Shown here: positions 1 through 5,005 of the stretch, piece by piece
How the letters are laid out: every line of letters begins with the position of its first letter
Position numbering within the stretch: position 1 is the stretch's first letter
Assembly: GCA_937911855.1 (NCBI GenBank)
Contig: CALDPK010000275.1
Location: 1-5,005, forward strand
Direction: 5' to 3'
DNA: 5,005 nucleotides
Origin: an uncultured Trueperaceae bacterium
GTDB taxonomy: Bacteria > Deinococcota > Deinococci > Deinococcales > Trueperaceae
The notes under the pieces: model-generated
What the model saw: only the letters and a program-made list of their open reading frames with translations
Databases searched by the model: none
What the model was told of the DNA's origin: nothing
Made by a program: the position numbers and the translations under genes

Positions 1-1872
1 CACCAGGTCGGCTGATTCGATCGCGATGTTGGTGCCTGCGCCGATGGCGATGCCGAGGTCAGCTTCCAGGAGGGCTGGAGCGTCGTTGATGCCGTCACCG
101 ACGAACGCGGTCGGCGCGGAGTGCTGCAGTTCGCGGACCTTCACGGCCTTCTCCCCTGGCAGCACGCGCGCGTAGTAGCGTTCGATGCCGAGGTCCCCGG
201 CGACGGTCGCGGCCACCGCTTCGGCGTCGCCGGTGATCATGACGGGTTCTATGCCGGCTTCCTTCAGGCCGCGGATGGTGGCACGGGCGCTTTCACGCAC
301 GCGGTCAGCCAGGCCGGCGACGGCCAGGGCGCTGTCCTGATTCATCAGGACGATGGCGCTTTCACCGCGCGCCTCAGCCTGATCAAGCGCAGCTTTCAGC
401 CCGTCAGGGAATATGAGGTTCTGCTCGGCGATCCATTCGGGCCGGCCCACGCTGTACCGGACGCCGGCAACCGTTCCCTGGACGCCTTTGCCTGCGACCA
501 CTTCGAAATCGCTGGAATCCGGCAGCTTCAGGTTGCGGTCGCGGGCTTCACTCACGATGGCAGCGGCCAACGGGTGCTCACTGCGCAGTTCCAGGGTCGC
601 CATGGTGGCCAGGGCTTCGTGTTCGGTCATGCCGCTGGTGTGCAGGGTGCTTACGCCGAACTTGCCTTCGGTCAAGGTGCCGGTCTTGTCGAACGCCACT
701 ATGCCGATGTTGCGGGCCCGTTCGAACGCTTCGCGGTTGCGCACCAGGATGCCGTTGCTGGCGCTCATGGCGGTAGCGTTGACGATGACCAGCGGGATCG
801 CCAGGCCGAGGGCATGCGGGCAGGCGATGATCAGGACGGTCACGGTGCGGGTGATTGCCTGCTGCAGGTCGCCGGATGCTGCCAGCCAGGCGATGAAGGT
901 GACCACGCCAGCCGCGACAGCGATGTAGAACAGCCAGCCGGCGGCGCGGTCAGCCAGGTTCTGGAAGCGGCTGCGCGACCCCTGCGCTTCCTCCACCAGG
1001 CGCTGGATCTGCGAGAGGGTGGTGTCACCACCCGTTCTGGATACGGCAACGGTCAGGGCGCCTTCCCCGTTGACTGAGCCGGCCACGACTTCGCTGCCTT
1101 CTTCTTTGGGTACCGGCCGCGACTCGCCGGTGAGGAAAGCTTCGTTCACGCTGCTGCTGCCGTCCAGGACCACTCCGTCAGCTGCGAGCTGTTCGCCCGG
1201 CCTCACCAGGATGTGGTCGCCGTGGCGCAGGTCGGAAACGTTCACGTCCTGCACCATCCCACCCGTGATGCGGTGCGCGACGTTGGGCACGAGGGAAGCC
1301 AGGTCCGCCAGTGCATTTGACGCACCCTGGACGCTGGCCATTTCCAGCCAGTGTCCGAGCAGCATGATCACGATGAGGGTGGCGAGTTCCCAGAAGAACG
1401 ACATCCCGGGCAGCCCGAACGCCACAGCCATGCTGTACACGTAGGCGACGGTGATCGCCAGGCTGATGAGCGTCATCATGCCAGGACGCCTGGCCGCCAG
1501 CTCATGCCGCGCGCCCTGAAGGAAGACCAGACCGCCGTACAGGAACAGGATGGTGCCAAGCACCGGGTTGACCCACTCCACGAACGGGAACGACACCGCC
1601 TCGTAACCAAGCCAGATCTGTATCTGTTCGCTGAAGTACAGGATGGGCAGTGTCAGCAGCAGCGAGACCCAGAACCTGTCACGGAACATGTCCGGCGAGT
1701 GCCCGGCGTGGTCGTCATGACCACCGTGACCGCCGTGATCTCCGTGTTCATGGTGCGCATGGTGGCCGGCCTTCAGCTGCGCGTCATGTTCTGCGTGATG
1801 AACGTGGGGTTCCTGCTCTACCGCTTCAGTCCATGCTTCCTTGTGGTGGTCATGCTTGGGCGTCTCGCTCAT
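1..1872 (-). CDS. copB: CopB-type copper/silver-exporting P1B ATPase, N-terminal 624 residues (3' end outside window)
   Basis: This is an inner-membrane heavy-metal ATPase that uses ATP to pump copper (or silver) out of the cytoplasm. The frame is open without a stop from the ATG at 1872 to the window edge. Residues 7-58 hold 17 histidines, and there is no CxxC HMA domain, as in CopB-type pumps. Four hydrophobic segments follow (about 68-88, 103-120, 132-154, 158-178). Then come the actuator loop with TGES (248-251), two more segments (about 313-333 and 344-368) with the metal-site motif CPH (351-353), the phosphorylated D395 in DKTGT, HP (433-434), MITGD (545-549) and GDGIND (592-597). CPH rather than CPC separates it from CopA and fits the CopB subclass, for which Cu+, Cu2+ and Ag+ are reported substrates. 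Only the last two membrane segments should be missing. AGGAGG sits 4 bases before the ATG. The ion preference cannot be settled, because the final helix motif is outside the window. Confidence 0.95.
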   Translation of the reverse strand, partial: MSETPKHDHHKEAWTEAVEQEPHVHHAEHDAQLKAGHHAHHEHGDHGGHGGHDDHAGHSPDMFRDRFWVSLLLTLPILYFSEQIQIWLGYEAVSFPFVEWVNPVLGTILFLYGGLVFLQGARHELAARRPGMMTLISLAITVAYVYSMAVAFGLPGMSFFWELATLIVIMLLGHWLEMASVQGASNALADLASLVPNVAHRITGGMVQDVNVSDLRHGDHILVRPGEQLAADGVVLDGSSSVNEAFLTGESRPVPKEEGSEVVAGSVNGEGALTVAVSRTGGDTTLSQIQRLVEEAQGSRSRFQNLADRAAGWLFYIAVAAGVVTFIAWLAASGDLQQAITRTVTVLIIACPHALGLAIPLVIVNATAMSASNGILVRNREAFERARNIGIVAFDKTGTLTEGKFGVSTLHTSGMTEHEALATMATLELRSEHPLAAAIVSEARDRNLKLPDSSDFEVVAGKGVQGTVAGVRYSVGRPEWIAEQNLIFPDGLKAALDQAEARGESAIVLMNQDSALAVAGLADRVRESARATIRGLKEAGIEPVMITGDAEAVAATVAGDLGIERYYARVLPGEKAVKVRELQHSAPTAFVGDGINDAPALLEADLGIAIGAGTNIAIESADLV

Positions 1873-1876
1873 GGGG

Positions 1877-1882
1877 CCTCCT
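1877..1882 (-). promoter_or_regulatory. Shine-Dalgarno site of copB
   Basis: A perfect AGGAGG on the minus strand lies 4 bases before the ATG at 1872. It supports that start, which places the whole histidine-rich stretch inside the protein. Confidence 0.8.
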
Positions 1883-1948
1883 GAATGAATCAGTGCCGAT
1901 CAGCTGTCGGAATCGTCCGCCGCGCTTTTGCTGCCCGGCGCGCCGCGG

Positions 1949-1981
1949 TTACCGGATGCAGGCCGGGCAATCATGGTTCAT
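1949..1981 (-). other. Possible 10-residue leader ORF upstream of copB
   Basis: A tiny minus-strand frame, ATG to TAA, reads MNHDCPACIR. It has a CxxC and a histidine and lies in the presumed 5' leader of copB, about 75 bases before the copB start. A G-rich stretch (GGGGTGG) lies 7 bases before its ATG and could be a weak ribosome site. A frame this short occurs easily by chance. It is listed only because of its metal-ligand content and its position; no product is known to me. Confidence 0.12.
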
Positions 1982-1985
1982 GCCG

Positions 1986-2005
1986 TAGCCACCCCGGGTG
2001 GGTTA
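1986..2005. promoter_or_regulatory. Candidate copper-responsive (CsoR-like) operator of copB
   Basis: On the plus strand the stretch TAGCCACCCCGGGTGGGTTA contains an inverted repeat CCACCC-C-GGGTGG (6-bp arms, 1-base centre, 1989-2001) flanked by TA on both sides. The layout, TA-rich ends around C-runs then G-runs, resembles CsoR operators such as that of the Mycobacterium tuberculosis cso operon. It lies just downstream of the predicted -10 box of copB, at about +2 to +21, where a bound repressor would block transcription. The sequence is directly visible; the identity of the regulator is inference, and no csoR gene is in the window. Confidence 0.35.
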
Positions 2006-2013
2006 AGTGCATC

Positions 2014-2019
2014 ATTGTA
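2014..2019 (-). promoter_or_regulatory. Probable -10 box of the copB promoter
   Basis: The minus strand reads TACAAT, one base from the sigma-70 consensus TATAAT. About 17-18 bases upstream lies only a weak -35 match (TTCTGC/TCTGCC, near 2036-2042). The predicted start is near 2007, giving copB a 5' leader of about 135 bases. The poor -35 box would fit a regulated promoter. Confidence 0.4.
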
Positions 2020-2065
2020 CCCGCGGCCAGGGAGCTGGCAGAATCGCCCTGATATTCATGCAGGA

Positions 2066-2094
2066 AGGCCGCCGGCTAAAACTGCCGGCGGCCT
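2066..2094. terminator. Strong stem-loop between the Crp-like gene and copB, probable transcription terminator
   Basis: A perfect 11-bp inverted repeat, AGGCCGCCGGC and GCCGGCGGCCT, surrounds a 7-base loop. It lies 63 bases after the stop of the Crp-like gene and before the copB promoter, so it probably ends the regulator's transcript. Neither side carries a clean T-run: the plus side continues GTTCTT and the minus side TCCTGC. It is therefore not a textbook intrinsic terminator, and it might instead act in RNA stability. Confidence 0.6.
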
Positions 2095-2128
2095 GTTCTT
2101 CACTCAACTCTGCTGGCGGGGCCAACAG

Positions 2129-2143
2129 CCTGCGCCCCGCAGG
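2129..2143. repeat. Small GC hairpin just after the Crp-like gene
   Basis: CCTGCG and CGCAGG form a 6-bp stem with a 3-base loop, 14 bases past the regulator's stop codon. With no T-run it is a weak terminator candidate by itself. It may act together with the larger stem-loop at 2066-2094 or be incidental in GC-rich DNA. Confidence 0.3.
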
Positions 2144-2157
2144 TTACGCGGCGAGGC

Positions 2158-2823
2158 TCAGGCCAGACCTTGGGCGACTTCGTCAAGACCCGCGGCGTCG
2201 ATAATCGCGATGCTCCGGTAGCCGGATTCGATGAGGCCTGCAGCCCGCAGTTCGGTCACGATTTTGGATACGCTTTCGCGGGTACTGGCCGTGCCTTCAG
2301 CGATGAGCTCGTGGGTGGCCGCAACTGCGACGCGGCCCTGCCCGTCCTTGCTGCCCAGTGGTGTATACGAAAGATGAAGCAGGTACCGGGCCACTCGCTG
2401 GCGCAGGTCACCGGTCTGCAGGTGGTACTCGTAATCCATCAGGCGCTGCATCTGCTGCGACAGTGACTGCGTGATTGCGAACAGGTCAGCGTGGTTGATG
2501 TGGGCTGGATCGATCGCTTCAATATCGGTGCTTGTGAGCGCCTCTGCCATTTCGTCGCGCCGGCTTTCGTCTCCGTTGAAGGCTTCTTCTCCGAAGTAGT
2601 CACCAGGCTCGACGTGGCGGACTGTGATGACGCGACCCTCTGGTGTCATGCGGGTGATGCGCACCAGCCCGTCACGGACCCGGAAGACGGATTTCGCGGG
2701 ATCGCCGTCATGGTACAGGGCTTGCCGGCGCTGGAAGCGGAGCATCTGCCCCGGCCTGTCCAACTCGTTGTCATTGGCTACTGCGTGTTCGCGGATGTTC
2801 ACTTCTCTGAAAATGGTGTTCAT
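2158..2823 (-). CDS. Crp/Fnr-family transcriptional regulator, SdrP/DdrI-like
   Basis: This 221-residue cytoplasmic protein should bind DNA as a dimer. Residues about 24-108 form a cyclic-nucleotide-type beta-roll (GLVRITRMTPEGR at 52-64, GDYFGEEAF at 74-82). A long dimer helix follows (about 112-136), and then a winged helix-turn-helix (about 165-205) with recognition helix TRESVSKIV (181-189) and a wing ending IESGYRSIAIID. The overall pattern resembles Thermus SdrP and Deinococcus DdrI, regulators of stress genes. There is no cysteine, so it is not an Fnr-type iron-sulfur oxygen sensor. At the place of the Arg-Ser pair that binds cAMP in E. coli CRP it has R89-D90, so cAMP binding is doubtful. 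The ATG at 2823 is chosen because GAGGAG (2832-2837) lies 8 bases upstream; the frame extends to a TTG at 2871, which would put that ribosome site inside the gene. Its target genes are unknown. Confidence 0.93.
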   Translation of the reverse strand: MNTIFREVNIREHAVANDNELDRPGQMLRFQRRQALYHDGDPAKSVFRVRDGLVRITRMTPEGRVITVRHVEPGDYFGEEAFNGDESRRDEMAEALTSTDIEAIDPAHINHADLFAITQSLSQQMQRLMDYEYHLQTGDLRQRVARYLLHLSYTPLGSKDGQGRVAVAATHELIAEGTASTRESVSKIVTELRAAGLIESGYRSIAIIDAAGLDEVAQGLA

Positions 2824-2831
2824 ATGTCTGG

Positions 2832-2837
2832 CTCCTC
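2832..2837 (-). promoter_or_regulatory. Shine-Dalgarno site that fixes the start of the Crp-like gene
   Basis: GAGGAG on the minus strand, 8 bases before the ATG at 2823, decides for this start over the in-frame TTG at 2871. Confidence 0.75.
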
Positions 2838-2905
2838 TTCCTGCAATTTCGGTTCGATTGGAGCTCGCCAACCAGGCAGCTCTTATTGGGAACTACTTAA
2901 GTGTT

Positions 2906-2911
2906 ATTATA
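2906..2911 (-). promoter_or_regulatory. -10 box of the Crp-like regulator promoter
   Basis: A perfect TATAAT on the minus strand sits in a locally AT-rich patch upstream of the regulator. Transcription would start near 2899, giving a leader of about 76 bases. The -35 position (about 2929-2934, TATACT) is a poor match to TTGACA, which suggests an activator-dependent or otherwise regulated promoter. An 8-bp palindrome, ACTTAAGT (2895-2902), covers the predicted start. Confidence 0.6.
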
Positions 2912-2917
2912 GGAACA

Positions 2918-2929
2918 TTCTCATGAGAA
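2918..2929. promoter_or_regulatory. 12-bp perfect palindrome in the spacer of the Crp-like gene promoter, candidate operator
   Basis: TTCTCATGAGAA reads the same on both strands. It lies between the -10 box and the expected -35 region, a usual place for a repressor site. It does not match the Crp/Fnr consensus (TGTGA-N6-TCACA or TTGAT-N4-ATCAA). It may therefore bind another dimeric regulator, or the SdrP/DdrI-like protein may use a different half-site. The binder is unknown. Confidence 0.4.
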
Positions 2930-2990
2930 GTATACGCCTCGACGTTTCCAGCGCTGCGGCGGCCATGTTTCAAGAGTGTTACTCAGCAAC

Positions 2991-3013
2991 GCCAAGCACA
3001 GTTAGTGCTCGGC
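2991..3013 (-). terminator. Hairpin after the dipeptidase gene, weak terminator candidate
   Basis: On the minus strand GCCGAGCAC and GTGCTTGGC form a 9-bp stem with one G-U pair and a 5-base loop, 28 bases past the dipeptidase stop. On the plus strand the G-U pair becomes an A-C mismatch, so the hairpin is better on the coding strand of the dipeptidase. No T-run follows. It probably marks the end of the pqqE-dipeptidase transcript, before the separate promoter of the regulator. Confidence 0.4.
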
Positions 3014-3041
3014 AGTCGCTGCGATGTTTATGCTTCAGGGG

Positions 3042-4070
3042 TCAGTTCGGAAGTACGTTTCGCAAAAAGCGTAACCAGTTGCCGCCCAGCAGCCCTTGCT
3101 GCGCTTCGGGTGGTGCTACCTTCGCCAGCTCGCGGAAATCCGCAGCCCGGTCCAGGCCGAGCGGCACTTCCTGCCTGCCGAAGCCGCCGTCGAAGTCACT
3201 GCCGATGCCCAGGCGCTGCCAGCCCGCCAGGCCAGCCAAGTGCTCCGCCTGCCGCTGAACATCCTCGAGCGTCACGCTTTCTTTCGGATCGGTGCGGCTC
3301 ACTCCGCTTTTGATGAAGCTGTTGGCGAGCACCAGGCCGATCATGCCGTCACGTTCTGCGAGAGCGCGGATCATGTCGTCCGACAGATGCCGGTCGGTGT
3401 CAACGATTGCCCGGGCGTTGCTGTGACTGGCGAGCAGCGGACCTCGCCACAGTTCCACAGCCTGCCAGAAGCTTTCTTCCGCCAGGTGACTCACGTCCAG
3501 CGCGATCCCGCTTTCACGCATCGCTTCGAGCAGCTCAACCCCGGCTTCGGTCAGCGGGCCCGGTTCGCCCGTGCCGCCGGCGTAACGGGTCGACTTCCAG
3601 GCTGGCCCGAGCAGGCGAACGCCACTCTTCTGCCACCATTCCAGGTCCTCAGGGCCGCGCAGCGGATCGGCACCCTCCATGAGCAGTACCAGGCCCGGCA
3701 CCCTGGACGAACCCGGAGCGAACGACTTCAGCTGCTCCTCAAGGTCACCCTTGCTGCGGATAATCCGAACCAGACCGCGCTCTTCCCAACGTTCGTAAAG
3801 CTCCAGCTGCCTGATGGCGGCCGCGCGGGCTTCAGCTGGTGTCGAGTAGACAGGCAGCCCGGGGTGGGCGGCACTGCTGGCGTGCTGGCTGGGCATCACG
3901 AACAGCGTGGCGAACACCACCCCGATTCCAGCGCGGGACAATTCTGGCAGCGTGACCATCGCTTCCTCGACTGTGCGCCCCTCGAGCTCGCGCAGCTGGT
4001 CGAGGGGTAAGGTCAGGTCACGCTCCTGGAGCGCGTTGTAGGCCAGGTCCAGGTGGCCGTCTACGAACAT
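3042..4070 (-). CDS. Peptidase family M19 (renal/membrane dipeptidase-type) metallopeptidase
   Basis: M19 enzymes are zinc dipeptidases of the amidohydrolase fold that split dipeptides, some with D-residues. With the start at 4070 (342 residues) the metal and active-site pattern of the family is complete. It comprises H6-x-D8 in DGHLD, the bridging E132 in LMEGAD, H195 in ALDVSH, H216 in ASHSN, R227 in DRHLSDD and D292 in GIGSDFDGG. The length is usual for bacterial members. There is no signal peptide or membrane anchor, so it should be cytoplasmic. The ATG at 4070 lies 4 bases past the pqqE stop, and family members often begin just before DGH. A GTG at 4085 would add five residues and overlap pqqE by 11 bases; neither start has a strong ribosome site, which suggests translational coupling. 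Its position right behind pqqE suggests trimming or recycling of the PqqA peptide. This is inference; a general role in peptide turnover is equally possible. Confidence 0.93.
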   Translation of the reverse strand: MFVDGHLDLAYNALQERDLTLPLDQLRELEGRTVEEAMVTLPELSRAGIGVVFATLFVMPSQHASSAAHPGLPVYSTPAEARAAAIRQLELYERWEERGLVRIIRSKGDLEEQLKSFAPGSSRVPGLVLLMEGADPLRGPEDLEWWQKSGVRLLGPAWKSTRYAGGTGEPGPLTEAGVELLEAMRESGIALDVSHLAEESFWQAVELWRGPLLASHSNARAIVDTDRHLSDDMIRALAERDGMIGLVLANSFIKSGVSRTDPKESVTLEDVQRQAEHLAGLAGWQRLGIGSDFDGGFGRQEVPLGLDRAADFRELAKVAPPEAQQGLLGGNWLRFLRNVLPN

Positions 4071-4074
4071 TGAA

Positions 4075-5005
4075 TCAGTCGCCACTCAGTGCGGGCGGCC
4101 CATCTATGTTGCGGTGGATCAGCTTGCGGTCAGCTTCGGCGGCAGCCGGCGTGCCGGGGGCGGGAGCGGCCTTCTTGCGTGCGTTCACGATCACGTCGTG
4201 GTCAGGCGAGTAGATGCAGGTGGGGTCGGTTGCGGCGGCGTCGCCGGTGAGGAGGAACGCCTGGCAGCGGCAGCCGCCGTGGTCCATCTCGCGCATCGGG
4301 CAGCTGCGGCACGGTTCCTTCATCCAGTCGTTGCCGCGGAAGGCGTTGAAGCCGGGTGATTCGTACCAGATCCAGCCGAGTGATTTCTCGGTGATGTTGG
4401 GCAGGTTGATGCCGGGGATGACGCTCGCGGCCAGGCAGGGCTGTACGGTGCCGTTGGGGGTGACGCTGAGCAGGTGCGAGCCCCAGCCGCCCATGCATGG
4501 TTTGGGGAAGTCGTCGTAGTAGTCGGGTACGACCCAGAGCACTTCCATGTGGCTGTGCTTGCGGCGCATCTTCTCGACTTCTTCTTCGGCGCGCTCGAGC
4601 TGTTCGCGGCTGGGCATGAGGCTGTCGCGGTTGAGCAGCGCCCAGCCGTAGTACTGGGTGTTGGCCAGTTCGATTCGTTCGGCGCCCATCTGCGCGGCCA
4701 TCTCGATCATGTCGCCGGCCTGGTGCAGGTTGATGCGGTGCAGTACGGAGTTGACTGACAGGGACAGTCCTGCTTCGCGCACGCGCTCGGCGGTCTCGAT
4801 TTTCTTCTTCAGGAACGGGCCTTTGGCGATGAACTCGGTCATCTTGTCGTCGGTCGCCTGCAGGCTCAGCTGGAACGAACCCAGGTCGGCAGCGACGAGG
4901 CCGTCCAGTACGCGCTGGCTGAGGCCGATGCCGCTGGTGATCAGGTTCGAGAACAGTTCGCGGTCACGGGCGCGTTCGACGAGTTCCAGCAGGTCGGGGC
5001 GCAAC
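4075..5005 (-). CDS. pqqE: PqqA peptide cyclase PqqE (radical SAM/SPASM), C-terminal 309 residues, 5' end outside window
   Basis: PqqE uses S-adenosylmethionine and iron-sulfur clusters to form the Glu-Tyr carbon-carbon bond in the PqqA peptide, bound to the chaperone PqqD. This is the first step of pyrroloquinoline quinone synthesis. The visible part starts just after the expected GGEPL region (RPDLLELV) and includes the family stretch ELANTQYYGWALLN (112-125 of the fragment). The C-terminal SPASM region has cysteines at 170, 190, 232, 235, 245, 247 and 263. D241 lies in the CxxC-x5-D-x3-CxC pattern and matches the aspartate reported as a cluster ligand in PqqE. GGCRCQAFLLTGDAAATDP is a PqqE hallmark that separates it from other SPASM proteins. 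The CxxxCxxC motif and about 75-80 N-terminal residues are beyond the edge. The TTG at 5004 is an internal Leu codon, not a start. A short Ala/Pro-rich linker (about 277-291) precedes the usual C-terminal tail. The gene is coupled to the dipeptidase downstream. Confidence 0.95.
   Translation of the reverse strand, partial: LRPDLLELVERARDRELFSNLITSGIGLSQRVLDGLVAADLGSFQLSLQATDDKMTEFIAKGPFLKKKIETAERVREAGLSLSVNSVLHRINLHQAGDMIEMAAQMGAERIELANTQYYGWALLNRDSLMPSREQLERAEEEVEKMRRKHSHMEVLWVVPDYYDDFPKPCMGGWGSHLLSVTPNGTVQPCLAASVIPGINLPNITEKSLGWIWYESPGFNAFRGNDWMKEPCRSCPMREMDHGGCRCQAFLLTGDAAATDPTCIYSPDHDVIVNARKKAAPAPGTPAAAEADRKLIHRNIDGPPALSGD

Noticed and set aside
121..1077. Long plus-strand frame of 318 codons, and the other plus-strand frames between 413 and 1988
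   Set aside because: They lie opposite the copB coding sequence, which carries all P1B ATPase motifs. Their translations show no family motif and are the antisense frames expected in GC-rich genes.
1928..2221. Possible plus-strand genes in the copB/regulator gap (1928-2221 and 2007-2204)
   Set aside because: Compositionally biased, with no recognisable domain; they run through the stem-loop at 2066-2094 and into the regulator's coding region.
2158..2823. Fnr-type oxygen sensor
   Set aside because: The protein has no cysteine to hold an iron-sulfur cluster.
2824..2871. Start of the Crp-like gene at the TTG at 2871
   Set aside because: This would place the good GAGGAG ribosome site inside the coding region. 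The ATG at 2823 is at the right distance from it.
2491..3258. Plus-strand frame of 255 codons spanning the regulator, the intergenic region and the end of the dipeptidase
   Set aside because: It crosses two well-supported minus-strand genes and a promoter region, and its translation has no recognisable domain.
3096..4010. Plus-strand frame of 304 codons, and the shorter one at 3407-3682
   Set aside because: Antisense of the M19 dipeptidase, whose complete active site decides for the minus strand.
5002..5004. TTG at 5004 as the true start of pqqE
   Set aside because: PqqE needs about 75-80 more residues with the CxxxCxxC radical SAM motif. The codon fits the Leu of the GGEPL-x-RPDL region, so the gene continues past the window.

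Overview
The window reads as ordinary chromosome from a high-GC bacterium. All four recognisable genes lie on the minus strand. The best guess for the host is a member of the Deinococcus group. This rests on the Crp/Fnr-type regulator, whose layout and sequence resemble Thermus SdrP and Deinococcus DdrI, and on the style of the M19 dipeptidase. It is an inference from remembered families, not a proven assignment. Long antisense reading frames on the plus strand are GC-driven shadows of the real genes.

Layout, read in the direction of transcription (high to low coordinates). (1) 5005-4075 is the C-terminal 309 residues of PqqE, the radical SAM/SPASM enzyme that cross-links Glu and Tyr of the PqqA peptide in pyrroloquinoline quinone (PQQ) biosynthesis; its N-terminus is outside the window. 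(2) 4070-3042 is a complete family M19 (renal/membrane dipeptidase type) metallopeptidase. It starts at the end of pqqE, either 4 bases after the stop or 11 bases overlapping it, so the two are almost certainly one transcript. (3) A gap of about 220 bases holds a weak hairpin after the dipeptidase, then the promoter of the next gene, with a perfect -10 box and a 12-bp perfect palindrome in the -10/-35 spacer. (4) 2823-2158 is a complete 221-residue Crp/Fnr-family regulator without cysteines. (5) A gap of 285 bases holds a strong 11-bp stem-loop, a probable promoter, a G/C-rich inverted repeat that resembles a CsoR-type copper operator, and possibly a 10-codon leader ORF. (6) 1872-1 is the first 624 residues of a CopB-type (CPH, His-rich N-terminus) copper/silver P1B-type ATPase; its last part is outside the window.

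How the genes relate: pqqE and the dipeptidase form a unit that suggests a peptide-trimming role for the dipeptidase in PQQ maturation or in degradation of the spent PqqA peptide. The Crp-like regulator has its own promoter and may control itself or stress genes. The copper exporter seems to be separately transcribed, with a candidate copper-responsive operator at its transcription start. No mobile element, CRISPR array, tRNA or rRNA was seen, and no clearly new defence or biosynthetic system. The points most worth following are the pqqE-dipeptidase coupling and the two candidate operators.
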